A DNA stretch of 64,000 bases, taken from assembly GCF_026250525.1 (NCBI RefSeq), contig NZ_CP111053.1, positions 124,001 through 188,000 of the forward strand, read 5' to 3'. The translations under genes were made by a program, and so were the position numbers. How positions within the stretch are numbered: position 1 is the stretch's first letter; each line of letters starts with the position of its first letter. Shown piece after piece: positions 19,136 to 27,020 of the stretch. The DNA is from Chondrinema litorale. Lineage in GTDB: Bacteria; Bacteroidota; Bacteroidia; Cytophagales; Flammeovirgaceae. The notes below the pieces were generated by a model that was not told where the DNA came from, searched no databases, and saw nothing but the letters and a program-made list of their open reading frames with translations.

Positions 19136-20389
19136 TTAATTCAAGAAGTTAGGAGTAACAGAAATCTCAAACCATGCCCAGTTAGCAAATGCATCACTGT
19201 CTCCTTTTCCTTTAATAACTTCAAGCGTTTCGGTTCCAAACATCTGAGAATAACCACCTCTCACTTTGATAAGATCAGAAGGTTTGTAGGTAAGAGTAAA
19301 ATCTATTTCGTTACCCAGTTTACTATTCATTATTTCTCCATCAATCGAGCTCGGGTTTATAACATCTGCATTGCCATAAAATCCATGGAAATCGAGATTT
19401 GCCTTTACCTTATCGCTCACTTTATGTTCGAACTTTAACATAATATCTCTAAGCCCAGAAACAGGAGTATAACCCAAATAGAAATAATCCATGTTACCAA
19501 AATGCCTGTGTCTGAAACCATATAAAATATCAAAAGTATTATTGGTATTTCCACCCAAATCAGAAGCATCTGTGCCTGAAAGAATATCGGTTCCTACTGT
19601 TATTTTGGTCTTTCTAGTAAGGTCATACTTCAATTTTAATGATGCCATGTACGCATCTACTTTTCTGTTTAGGGTGTCTTTCCCCAACTGGTGATAGTAT
19701 ATACCTGTTAAATGTAGTTTTTTGCCAAACTTAATCTTGGTATTGGTACCTATTGTCTGAGAATATTTTACAGTAGTATCTCCTTTTTGTAAACCTCTGT
19801 TTAAAAAGATTAATGATATTTTTGCCTTACCCAACTCCTTGCTCAACCACAAATACTGCATAGATTTATAGTAATTGTTTGTGTATATAGTGTTCGCTTC
19901 GGTAGATTTATTCTGGTTATATGCATAGGCAAGGTGTGCAGAAAAAGTTGAATCCTGAAATTTTAAAATTCCAATGTCGTGGCTTCTGCCTGCTTCTCTC
20001 CAGTTAAGTGTGCCTAACAAATAACCATCGTCGTAATTCAATTCTTGTCTACCAAGTTTGAATCTTAATCTATTTGCAACTTTTAGATCTGCCCAAGCCT
20101 CAAAAACCCCAATGTTCGCCTCGTCTACCAATTGAGACTGATCTCCCCATACTCTTACATCTTGTAACGAAACCTTAAAAGTAACAAGGTCGCTTTGCTT
20201 ATAACCGAGATTTAATCTTGTTCTCTGTCCTATAAATACAGCCGGATCCTGATCTTTTTCTGGTAAATTTCTCCAGCCATGTCTGTATTGTGCACGTGGT
20301 CTGAACTCTCCAGAAAAACTTAATTGTGCATATACATTACTGGAAATAAAGAAAGTAAATAATAGAAGTGTGATAAGTAAATGTTTCAA
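19136..20389 (-). CDS. Alginate-export-family outer-membrane porin
   Basis: 417 residues with a signal peptide (ending SSNVYAQ). The opening SFSGEFRPRAQYRHGW, the motif GQRTRLNLGYK, and WADLKVANRLRFKLGRQEL followed by DDGYLLGTLNW are the standard signature of alginate_exp-type porins, which form ~18-stranded barrels. It ends in a terminal strand with aromatic residues (WAWFEISVTPNFLN). Bacteroidota members are usually annotated as alginate export proteins, but the real substrate here is unknown. It lies ~80 bases upstream of the Cache-HAMP-GAF gene on the same strand, so sensing and permeability may be linked; that is inference. Confidence 0.82.
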   Translation of the reverse strand: MKHLLITLLLFTFFISSNVYAQLSFSGEFRPRAQYRHGWRNLPEKDQDPAVFIGQRTRLNLGYKQSDLVTFKVSLQDVRVWGDQSQLVDEANIGVFEAWADLKVANRLRFKLGRQELNYDDGYLLGTLNWREAGRSHDIGILKFQDSTFSAHLAYAYNQNKSTEANTIYTNNYYKSMQYLWLSKELGKAKISLIFLNRGLQKGDTTVKYSQTIGTNTKIKFGKKLHLTGIYYHQLGKDTLNRKVDAYMASLKLKYDLTRKTKITVGTDILSGTDASDLGGNTNNTFDILYGFRHRHFGNMDYFYLGYTPVSGLRDIMLKFEHKVSDKVKANLDFHGFYGNADVINPSSIDGEIMNSKLGNEIDFTLTYKPSDLIKVRGGYSQMFGTETLEVIKGKGDSDAFANWAWFEISVTPNFLN

Positions 20390-20898
20390 AATAGCAATGG
20401 TTTGTGTGTTTGTTAATTTTTATACTATCCGAAACTGGCTTTGTAACTTTTTATTTTTCAGCAAGATATGAGCTAATCCCCATAAATTATGACATTGAAT
20501 TATGAATGTTCTTCTATTACAAATTAATTAGAAATAGCCATAATAAATCATACATCCATATTTACTCTTTTATGATTAATTTCAATTATGAACGATTCTA
20601 AGTTTAAATTGAACGTTACAAAGAATACATAAAATCAGGCATTTATTAGTGAAAAATTGTAATCCCATCTAAAGGATTTATAAAGGGTGTTTTACTTTAA
20701 TAACAATGCACAAATTGTGGTATATGATGTTATTACATATAAATTTGGCATTCTAATCATCAATCTTCATATAAAAATACTATTTCCATATATATCTGGC
20801 ATACAAGCTCAAATGAAAAAATCTCTGGAAGATTACATCAGAATTTTGATGATTTCCAGAGATTTTTTCTACAAAACAGAAAAGTAAATCTATTTTAC
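20390..20898. other. Intergenic region upstream of the porin gene, with the fabF terminator
   Basis: AT-rich. The left part should hold the porin promoter and the right part holds the fabF terminator. A 66-codon open frame at 20687-20887 runs through that terminator and is not credible as a gene. I see no other structure. Confidence 0.5.
20815..20868 (-). terminator. Terminator after fabF
   Basis: A long stem (AAAAAATCTCTGGAA / TTCCAGAGATTTTTT) with an inner small stem (ATCA / TGAT). It ends in T6 on either strand and lies 30 bases past the fabF stop. Confidence 0.8.
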
Positions 20899-22152
20899 TT
20901 ACTCAACTGCTTTAAATATCACTGTTGAATTATGCCCACCGAAACCAAAGGTATTACTCATCGCGATATTCACTTTACTTTCTCTAGCCTCTTTGGTAAC
21001 TATGTTTAAATTACCTGGAATCTCAGGGTCAATATTTTCAGTATTTATGGTTGCAGGGATGAGATTGTTGTTGATAGATTTAATACAAAGGATTGCTTCA
21101 ATAGCACCTGCTGCTCCCAGTAAATGGCCTGTCATAGATTTTGTAGCACTAATTTTTAGATTTTGGGGATTGTTACCAAAGGTTTTAAGCACCGCTTTAA
21201 TCTCACTTATATCTCCAACAGGTGTCGATGTAGCATGGGCATTTAAATAATCCACCTCATCAGAAGAAATATTTGCTTCTTCCAAAGCCAAATCCATTGC
21301 TTTTGATGCTCCCAAACCTTCAGGATGTGTAGCAGTCATGTGATAAGCATCAGCCGTCATAGAAGCACCAATAATTTCAGCATAGATTTTTGCCCCACGC
21401 TTTTTGGCATGCTCATATTCCTCTACAATTAAAGCACCTGCACCTTCACCCATTACAAAGCCATCTCTTTCAGTATCAAATGGTCTTGATGCTGCTTCGG
21501 GAGACTCATTCCTTTTAGATAAAGCACGCATTGCATTAAAACCACCAATAGAAGCTTCTGTAATTGGTGACTCTGAACCTCCCGTAACAAATACTTTTGC
21601 CTTACCTAATTTTATGTAATTAAAGGCATCCATAATCGCTGAATTAGAGGTTGCACAAGCAGAAACAGAAGTGTAGTTAATACCCATAAGACCAAACTTC
21701 ATAGAAATCATTCCAGATGCCATATTGGTAATTAGCTTAGGAATAAAGAAAGGATTGAATCGAGGCTGATAATTGTTATTGGTATAATTCTTTACCTCTT
21801 CTTCGAAAGTATTCATACCTCCTTGACCAGAACCCCAAATTACGCCAATATCAAATGGAGAAGATAATTTGTTAACTTCTATTCCTGAATTCTGCATAGC
21901 TTCTGTCGCCGCATATAGTGCATAAGAAGTAAACAAGTCTGATCTTTTTATCTCATTTCTATCCAAATATTTAGTTGGGTCGTAATCTTTCACCTCGCAA
22001 GCAAACTGAGTTTTAAAATTATCTATATTGAACTTAGATATTCTTCCAGCTCCACTCTTACTGCTAATAGCATTTTGCCAAAAAGTTTTTACTGAATTAC
22101 CCAAAGGAGTAACTGCTCCTAAACCTGTAATAACTACTCTTTTTTCACTCAT
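20899..22152 (-). CDS. fabF: Beta-ketoacyl-ACP synthase II
   Basis: 417 residues, normal length for KAS-II. It condenses malonyl-ACP with an acyl-ACP in fatty acid elongation. The catalytic cysteine is in SVSACATSNSAI, the two histidines are in NAHATSTPVGD and KSMTGHLLGAAGA, and the C-terminal glycine loop is NTFGFGGHNS. The start MSEKRVVITGLGAVTPLGNS is standard. It is not next to acpP or other fab genes. Its only upstream partner is a tetR gene 42 bases away, and a palindrome shared with the tetR promoter lies 10 bases before its ATG. This suggests an accessory, conditionally expressed KAS-II used to adjust membrane lipids or make a special acyl chain rather than the housekeeping copy (inference). 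Confidence 0.9.
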   Translation of the reverse strand: MSEKRVVITGLGAVTPLGNSVKTFWQNAISSKSGAGRISKFNIDNFKTQFACEVKDYDPTKYLDRNEIKRSDLFTSYALYAATEAMQNSGIEVNKLSSPFDIGVIWGSGQGGMNTFEEEVKNYTNNNYQPRFNPFFIPKLITNMASGMISMKFGLMGINYTSVSACATSNSAIMDAFNYIKLGKAKVFVTGGSESPITEASIGGFNAMRALSKRNESPEAASRPFDTERDGFVMGEGAGALIVEEYEHAKKRGAKIYAEIIGASMTADAYHMTATHPEGLGASKAMDLALEEANISSDEVDYLNAHATSTPVGDISEIKAVLKTFGNNPQNLKISATKSMTGHLLGAAGAIEAILCIKSINNNLIPATINTENIDPEIPGNLNIVTKEARESKVNIAMSNTFGFGGHNSTVIFKAVE

Positions 22153-22161
22153 AATAAATAT

Positions 22162-22179
22162 ACTTACTGATAAGTAAGT
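22162..22179. promoter_or_regulatory. Operator-like palindrome before fabF
   Basis: ACTTACT-GATA-AGTAAGT, two perfect 7-bp arms with a 4-base spacer, between tetR and fabF. The arms are the same as those in the tetR promoter palindrome, so TetR binding here is likely but not shown. Confidence 0.65.
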
Positions 22180-22194
22180 TTTAATTTAAAATTT

Positions 22195-22743
22195 TTATAC
22201 TCCTTTTAAAATTGTATTTCTAATTTGTGCAAAAATATTTTCTTTAGTCACCCTTGTTAAAATCAACGAAGACAATAGAGATGCAATAATCATATCTGCC
22301 TTTTCGCTTACTGTATCAGTAAAATTAAAAGAACCAATATCAAGACCTCTTTGTAAAACATTTCTTAGATAAGCCCTTATTTCTTTACTAGCCTGAGTTA
22401 ATTCTATTTGCATTTGCTCAGGCAAAGTTTCGTATGATGGACCTAAGGCTCCCATAAAGCAAATCTGATTTCTCAACAACCTTTGCTCATAAATAGATAT
22501 AAACTTATTAAGCTGCTCAACTGGTGATAAATCTTTCCAGAGGTTGCTTTCTTTTATCAAGTTTTGCCTCGTTCTATTGATAATCGCTTTACCTAGATCA
22601 GCCTTAGAATTAAAGTGATAATGAATTGCTGCATTTTTAATATTTAATGGGACAGATATATCTCTATAACTAAAAGCATTGTAGCCTTTAGTTCTAATAA
22701 GATCTTCTGCAAGGTTTAATATCTCTTCTCGTGTATCACTCAT
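22195..22743 (-). CDS. TetR family transcriptional regulator
   Basis: 182 residues from ATG 22743. The frame is open to 22815, but that extension would run through the autoregulatory palindrome, the promoter and the terminator of the neighbouring gene. N-terminal TetR HTH: REEILNLAEDLIRTKGYNAF, SYRDISVPLNIKNAAIHYHF, NSKADLGKAIINRT. The C-terminal ligand-binding half has FMGALGPSYETLPEQMQIE, seen in some Bacteroidota and proteobacterial TetR proteins. It is upstream of fabF in the same direction with a 42-base gap. A 24-bp perfect palindrome overlaps its likely -7 box, so autorepression is expected. A fatty acyl ligand would fit but is not proven. Confidence 0.88.
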   Translation of the reverse strand: MSDTREEILNLAEDLIRTKGYNAFSYRDISVPLNIKNAAIHYHFNSKADLGKAIINRTRQNLIKESNLWKDLSPVEQLNKFISIYEQRLLRNQICFMGALGPSYETLPEQMQIELTQASKEIRAYLRNVLQRGLDIGSFNFTDTVSEKADMIIASLLSSLILTRVTKENIFAQIRNTILKGV

Positions 22744-22751
22744 AAAGCAAA

Positions 22752-22796
22752 CATACTTACTTGCAAGTAAGTATGCAAATAATTTTGAATCACAAA
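22752..22796 (-). promoter_or_regulatory. tetR promoter with 24-bp perfect palindromic operator
   Basis: A perfect 24-bp palindrome (22752-22775; half-site CATACTTACTTG) contains the same ACTTACT-N4-AGTAAGT core as the site before fabF. On the minus strand a TTTG (22796-22793) is followed after 19 bases by TACTTACT (22773-22766), a fit to the Bacteroidota -33/-7 promoter, so the operator covers the -7 box. Confidence 0.75.
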
Positions 22797-22832
22797 AAGA
22801 AACCCCATATCTCAATAGTGAAATATGGGGTT
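22793..22832 (-). terminator. Minus-strand terminator upstream of tetR
   Basis: A 10-bp stem (AACCCCATAT / ATATGGGGTT) followed on the minus strand by TTTCTTTTT. It ends the SpoIIAA-like gene and isolates tetR, supporting the shorter tetR start. Its T tract also supplies the TTTG used as -33 of the tetR promoter. Confidence 0.8.
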
Positions 22833-22856
22833 ATTTAAGTAGTATATATTTATATA

Positions 22857-23261
22857 TCAAAAAACTTGAATTAAATCTTGTTTCAACCATTTATCTGCTT
22901 CTTCTTTAGAATCGAAATATTTCATAGTACATGTACCCACTGTTTTTTCAATTCCTTTTACATAGAAATCTTTAAAAACATCTTTATCCATAACTACAGC
23001 AATTTTGGTAAGTCCAAAAGCAATTGCTTTAGGTATTATTTCTGTCTGTAGCCAAGTCGATGTTGCCGGACCAACCACACCTTCTTTCCTAATATCTGAT
23101 AACCAGCCAGTAGCACCTAATTCATGCAAATATTCGATGCCTTTTATAAACATCATCTTATAAACTTCTTCATTTTGGAATTTCTTCCATACTAATTCTA
23201 TCGAATTAGTGTCTTCGTTGAAGCTAAGATCAGCTCTTTCGTGTTCAATTAATAACTTCAT
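22857..23261 (-). CDS. STAS/SpoIIAA-like domain protein
   Basis: 134 residues without a signal peptide. The pattern of alternating strands and helices (SIELVWKKFQNEEVYKMMFI, ATGWLSDIRKEGVVGPATS, TKIAVVMDKDVFKDFYVKGI, CTMKYFDSKEEADKWL) matches small STAS/SEC14-like proteins of Bacteroidota. The ending, SKEEADKWL, is a hallmark of the SpoIIAA-like group. Function unknown; members are thought to bind lipids or act as regulatory partners. It is monocistronic with its own terminator. Confidence 0.6.
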   Translation of the reverse strand: MKLLIEHERADLSFNEDTNSIELVWKKFQNEEVYKMMFIKGIEYLHELGATGWLSDIRKEGVVGPATSTWLQTEIIPKAIAFGLTKIAVVMDKDVFKDFYVKGIEKTVGTCTMKYFDSKEEADKWLKQDLIQVF

Positions 23262-23528
23262 ATTCTAGCTCTTTTGATTAATACTTTAGAAAACTAACGT
23301 TGTAATATTTATATCTATTATTAAATTTTTGATACAATTATGCTATAATTATTATGAAATATAATTAATCTAATAAAATATTTTACTATATTGTTAATAT
23401 CTAGTCATTTTTAATCAATAATTCAAAATTGCATGCTGATAAGCTGGATAATTGTTCCTATATATTACCTAATTATCATTATCCATCTTTTGGGAAAAGC
23501 CAAATCAGCTAATATTTCTTGAAATTAT

Positions 23529-24487
23529 TCAAGATAGTTTTTTAAGGAAATCTATACTTTTTTTGAGAGCAACCTCTGGTTCAATTACTAAATCCTGTTC
23601 AACAAAAAAGTGTTTTACGCCAGCTTTTTTACCTTTTGCTATAATTTCTTCTATCTCCATTACCCCATCTCCGGCTGTAGTCATGTAAGGAAATAACTCC
23701 ATCCACTGGCTCATATCATTACCATCTCCCGAAAATCGTTTTTTCTCTTTCATATCCTTTACATGCATCATTTTATAACGTTTAGGATATGCTTCTAATA
23801 ATTCAACAGGATCAATTCCACCGGCTGTAGTCCAGTAAATATCCATTTCAAAAAATACCAAATCAGGATCAGTCTCTTCGAGAATCAGTTTGAGTGGTAC
23901 TTTGCCTTCCATTTCAGAAATTCCATATCCATGATTATGGTAACCGAATTTGATACCCACCTTTTTAGCTTCTTCGCCTATCTTATTAAAATCTTCAGCT
24001 ATTTTTTTATAATCGTCTAGGTTCTTTCTTTTATCATCTGGAATTGCAGGTAAAACTACATAAGTAAAACCAAGTGTTTCAGCTGCTTCTCCCAACTTGC
24101 CCATTTGTGTTTGAAGTGTATCTAAATCGGTATGTACAGAAGGAGTTTTCAGCCCATTATCATCCAGTATTTGCTTTACTTCTTTCGGAGTGCGACCAAA
24201 ATATCCGCTGCCACTAAAGCCTAACATGGCACCTGCTTGCTCCCAACCTTTTTAGCAGATTCTGCGCTAAATGGATATGGACCAAATAACTCTAGCTCTT
24301 TGTAACCCATTTGCGCTAACATTTTTATACCTCCTTCAAAATCTTGATCGAGTAATTTTGGAAGTGAAAATAATTGAATTCCTATGTTTTTCATACGAAG
24401 AGTTTCTGCAGATAAAGTGTTGAGTGGAAGGAATGCCGAAGCAGATAACAAAGCTGAGCTTTGTAAAAAGTTACGTCTGTTCATCAT
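23529..24487 (-). pseudogene. TAT-exported sugar phosphate isomerase/epimerase, split by a frameshift
   Basis: Two overlapping frames make one TIM-barrel protein. The first part (24487-24221) has a twin-arginine leader (NRRNFLQSSALL), then KNIGIQLFSLPKLLDQDFEG and MGYKELELFGPYPFSAESAKK, and then runs into a stop. The second (from ~24250 to 23529) continues the family sequence: WEQAGAMLGFSGSGYFGR, GFTYVVLPAIPDD, GYHNHGYGISEME, MDIYWTTAGGIDP, MMHVKDMK. The break is at the T5/CC run 24247-24253, which reads AAAAAGG on the coding strand. One missing base, or a -1 slip on AAA-AAG, restores SAKKGWEQAGAMLG exactly. The enzyme would be a periplasmic xylose-isomerase-like protein of unknown substrate. 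Mutation or sequencing error is the simplest cause. Confidence 0.8.
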
Positions 24488-24598
24488 TTTTATATTTACT
24501 AATAGTTCTAAGAATCAATTCTTAGTTTACTAAAAATTTCCATTAATTGGAAGATTTTATCGCGATGAACAAACTGTTTTTAGTTTTAAAAACAAATA

Positions 24599-25114
24599 TT
24601 ATTGTTCAATAATATCTTGTGCGAGTTTAACTAAAGGTGTGTATTCGCTTAAGTTGCCATTTCCCGAAGAGAGATTCCTATCTCCAGTACTTATAATTTT
24701 AAACTTGTTTGATTTAGCATCGAAGACATAAATTTCTGCCTGATACACCAAATCTACACTGTGATAATCGTATGTACTTTGTTTTTCTGACCAATCGAAA
24801 TTTTCTTCACGGTCAATAATTTTTATAGGTTGTCCATCTACCATATAAATAATAGTAGTAAGTCTGCCAAAAGAAACCCCAATCTCTTGCCTTATCTTCT
24901 TAATCTCGCTACCAATTAGTTTAATCTCGATAATACCACCCCCATCTGTAGGCTTGTTGTAAACATCGTCGGTATTAAATTTTTGCGTCTTTAGCTTTTT
25001 ATCTGAATCGATTTTTCTTACAATTTTATCTATCTTTTTTAAAGAGTCGATTTGAGCAAATAACATGTGCTGAAAACTAACACAACAGATGAAAATCAAT
25101 AATCTTTTTATCAT
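24599..25114 (-). CDS. Exported hypothetical protein
   Basis: 171 residues with a signal peptide (MIKRLLIFICCVSFQHMLFA). I do not recognise the family. The start of the mature part is lysine-rich and helical (IDSLKKIDKIVRKIDSDKKL). The remainder is beta-rich with VSFGRLTTIIYMVDGQPIKI and LVYQAEIYVFDAKSNKFKII, and it ends in a helix. It probably acts in the periplasm. It is the last gene before IS copy 1, which is inserted about 80 bases upstream of its start and may have altered its promoter. Confidence 0.6.
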   Translation of the reverse strand: MIKRLLIFICCVSFQHMLFAQIDSLKKIDKIVRKIDSDKKLKTQKFNTDDVYNKPTDGGGIIEIKLIGSEIKKIRQEIGVSFGRLTTIIYMVDGQPIKIIDREENFDWSEKQSTYDYHSVDLVYQAEIYVFDAKSNKFKIISTGDRNLSSGNGNLSEYTPLVKLAQDIIEQ

Positions 25115-25193
25115 TTTTTCTGATTAGCGGTACAAATTACCTTACCTCCATCTTAACAAAATTGTTCTGAAAAATGGCTTATTTATTAAATTT

Positions 25194-26207
25194 AATGATT
25201 ATCCGTATTCTTACCACAAGCTCAAGTGAGCGTACAAGCAATTAATATTCTGTCAAAAATATCATTTTCAAAGTATCTTCTATTGAGTTTGTAACAGAAC
25301 TCATCTAGATAATTCTGTAGATACCCTGGCCTTGTATGCTGATATATCCCTTGTAGGACTTTCTTTGCATTCCCAATGGCTGTATGTACCCAAGGTAGTT
25401 TGATATGGGCCTGTTTTGAGGGCACTTTTTCCACATCCATCTCGAACTCTCCTGTCAGTGACTGATAGGTTGAATAGCCATCTGTAATCATCTTGGCATT
25501 CTGGGCAACATGCCGGGTAATCGTATTTCTAGCAGTTTCTACTGTAAAATCAGCGCATACAGCCATTTTGAAATACTTGCACCTTTTAGAAGGGCGGTGT
25601 TTTTTAGGCTGTAGCACCACCTCTGTCTGTGCAAAGACCATCGCCATGGTCTGCTTCTGGCTCCCCCTTCCCCGCTTTCTCTCCTCTTCCTTCTGCCCCT
25701 CGGGTACTAGTGTTTCAAAGAACCCTTCGTCTACCTCAATATTGCCTCCCAGCAAGTAGTGGTTGTCCCGTTGGCCCATCGCAGAGCGTATTTTGTGCAT
25801 CATTGCCCAGATAGGTTCATAGCGCTTATGATTGAGCTGCCTCTGCACATTACAGGCAGAAGAACCTTTCTTGCTACAGCCCATCAGCCAGATAGCAACG
25901 AACCAGTAGCGAAACGGAAGTTTGGAAGCTTCCATGATGGTGCCACTGCGGAGGCCTGTCCTAAAACTGCATGACTTGCATTGGTACATCTGCTTGCTAT
26001 TTAGCCAGTAATGCTCTTGGCTACCGCATTTCTTGCAACAAACACCTGCTTTATCCCTGATTTCCTTGAAACACTCACGGCATACCTGCTCATTGCGGTA
26101 CGCTTACATGAATTCAATAATACTATCCATAATGACCTGTTTTTGAGCTAATTTCGAAGCGCAGACCATACCCTATTTACTTTGTGGTAGCTTTACGGAT
26201 AATCATT
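25194..26207 (-). mobile_element. IS1595-like insertion sequence, copy 1 (1014 bp)
   Basis: Termini AATGATTATCCGTA and TACGGATAATCATT form imperfect inverted repeats of ~28 bp. The element is flanked by a perfect 8-bp target duplication TTAAATTT (25186-25193 and 26208-26215), the length expected for IS1595. The interior is visibly richer in G+C than its surroundings. An inverted copy of equal length, with an identical transposase, lies at 41768-42781. Confidence 0.9.
25222..25989 (-). CDS. IS1595 family transposase, N-terminally shortened by an in-frame stop (copy 1)
   Basis: The continuous open part is 255 residues, from ATG 25989. Catalytic D residues lie in NIEVDEGFFET and AKMITDGYSTY, and the third acidic residue in YLDEFCYKLNRRYF, as in DDE_Tnp_IS1595. 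In the same frame upstream the coding continues from ATG 26130 as MDSIIEFM, a TAA stop (26106-26104), then AYRNEQVCRECFKEIRDKAG and the zinc-ribbon CCKKCGS up to MYQCKSC. The normal N-terminal zinc ribbon (CxxC pairs) is therefore cut off unless the stop is bypassed. The same stop is in copy 2. Whether this transposase is active is unclear. Confidence 0.85.
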   Translation of the reverse strand: MYQCKSCSFRTGLRSGTIMEASKLPFRYWFVAIWLMGCSKKGSSACNVQRQLNHKRYEPIWAMMHKIRSAMGQRDNHYLLGGNIEVDEGFFETLVPEGQKEEERKRGRGSQKQTMAMVFAQTEVVLQPKKHRPSKRCKYFKMAVCADFTVETARNTITRHVAQNAKMITDGYSTYQSLTGEFEMDVEKVPSKQAHIKLPWVHTAIGNAKKVLQGIYQHTRPGYLQNYLDEFCYKLNRRYFENDIFDRILIACTLT

Positions 26208-26254
26208 TTAAATTTTAACGCATTCTAACTTTCAATTTCAAAACTAATATAGCT

Positions 26255-26887
26255 TTAAGAAGTTTTCTTACTTTTTCTTTTCTGATAATATCTTTTTGAT
26301 TTTTCTACACTACCGCAAGTTGATGCACTACACCATCTCTTCTTATTATTCTTAGTTGTATCTAAAAATAGCCAATCGCAATTGCCACATTGTTTAATTC
26401 TTTGATAGTCACCTGCCATAAGTAAATCGGCTGTGGTTTTTAGAATAATGCACAATGGTTCTTCTAGTGGATTTTTTAGATCGCTGAATGACGATACAAA
26501 CTTATCATCTTTTAAATCTAATTTTATTTGACTGAGCGCCTCACTTACATAATAATTAAATTTTTGCAATACTTTTTCTGGAATTCCAGCTATTCCAGTT
26601 TTTACAATATGGAAAAATAGTATGTACAAATCTTCCCTTACTGCTACTATTTTAGACAATGTTTGATCTGTAATTTTTGGATGTCTTTTTGAAAACGTAG
26701 ACAGGTTATCTGTACTTTCTTCTGTTAATATCTCTAGCCTCTGACACCACAATAAAAAATCGTGATACGTCTGAAAATAGTCGTAGTTTTCTGAATTCTC
26801 TTGCCTTGAACTTACTGTATTGATAAAATCAAAACTAAGATGCCCACCTGATATGCTTAAAATATGTATATTACTTACACTTTCCAT
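26255..26887 (-). CDS. CGNR zinc-finger regulator (ABATE domain)
   Basis: 210 residues. The N-terminal ABATE-like domain begins with SGGHLSFDFINTVSSRQ. The C-terminal CGNR-type finger reads RIKQCGNCDWLFLDTTKNNK, KRWCSASTCGSVEKSKRYYQ, with four cysteines (C-x2-C, C-x4-C). Such proteins are usually local regulators next to exporters. It is divergent from the EamA transporter gene with a shared 133-base promoter region, so it probably controls that exporter. IS copy 1 ends about 50 bases past its stop and does not damage it. Confidence 0.85.
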   Translation of the reverse strand: MESVSNIHILSISGGHLSFDFINTVSSRQENSENYDYFQTYHDFLLWCQRLEILTEESTDNLSTFSKRHPKITDQTLSKIVAVREDLYILFFHIVKTGIAGIPEKVLQKFNYYVSEALSQIKLDLKDDKFVSSFSDLKNPLEEPLCIILKTTADLLMAGDYQRIKQCGNCDWLFLDTTKNNKKRWCSASTCGSVEKSKRYYQKRKSKKTS

Positions 26888-26950
26888 TCCCTATCCTTTT
26901 CATACAAATATATAAAACATATTGGCAACTATTACACCAGTTAAATTTAT

Positions 26951-26988
26951 TTTGACGGTAGTATTTATTCTTCTATATTTACACTACC
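26951..26988 (+). promoter_or_regulatory. Putative promoter and operator of the EamA gene
   Basis: TTTG (26951) then, after 19 bases, TATATTTA (26974-26981), fits the Bacteroidota promoter. Inverted arms GGTAGT (26957-26962) and ACTACC (26983-26988) bracket the spacer and -7 box and could bind the CGNR regulator. The functional link is inferred. Confidence 0.4.
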
Positions 26989-27020
26989 TAATCTATTTTT
27001 AACAGTGTGAATTAATTACT

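Noticed and set aside
20687-20887. 66-codon ORF after the porin promoter region
   Set aside because: It reads through the fabF terminator hairpin and has no domain or clear start signal.
22744-22815. Longer N-terminus for the TetR protein
   Set aside because: The extension overlaps a terminator, a promoter and a 24-bp palindrome and has no HTH homology; ATG 22743 fits the family start.
23518-23534. Terminator hairpin CTTGAA/TTCAAG at the end of the isomerase gene
   Set aside because: Only a 6-bp AT-rich stem without a T tract, overlapping the stop codon.
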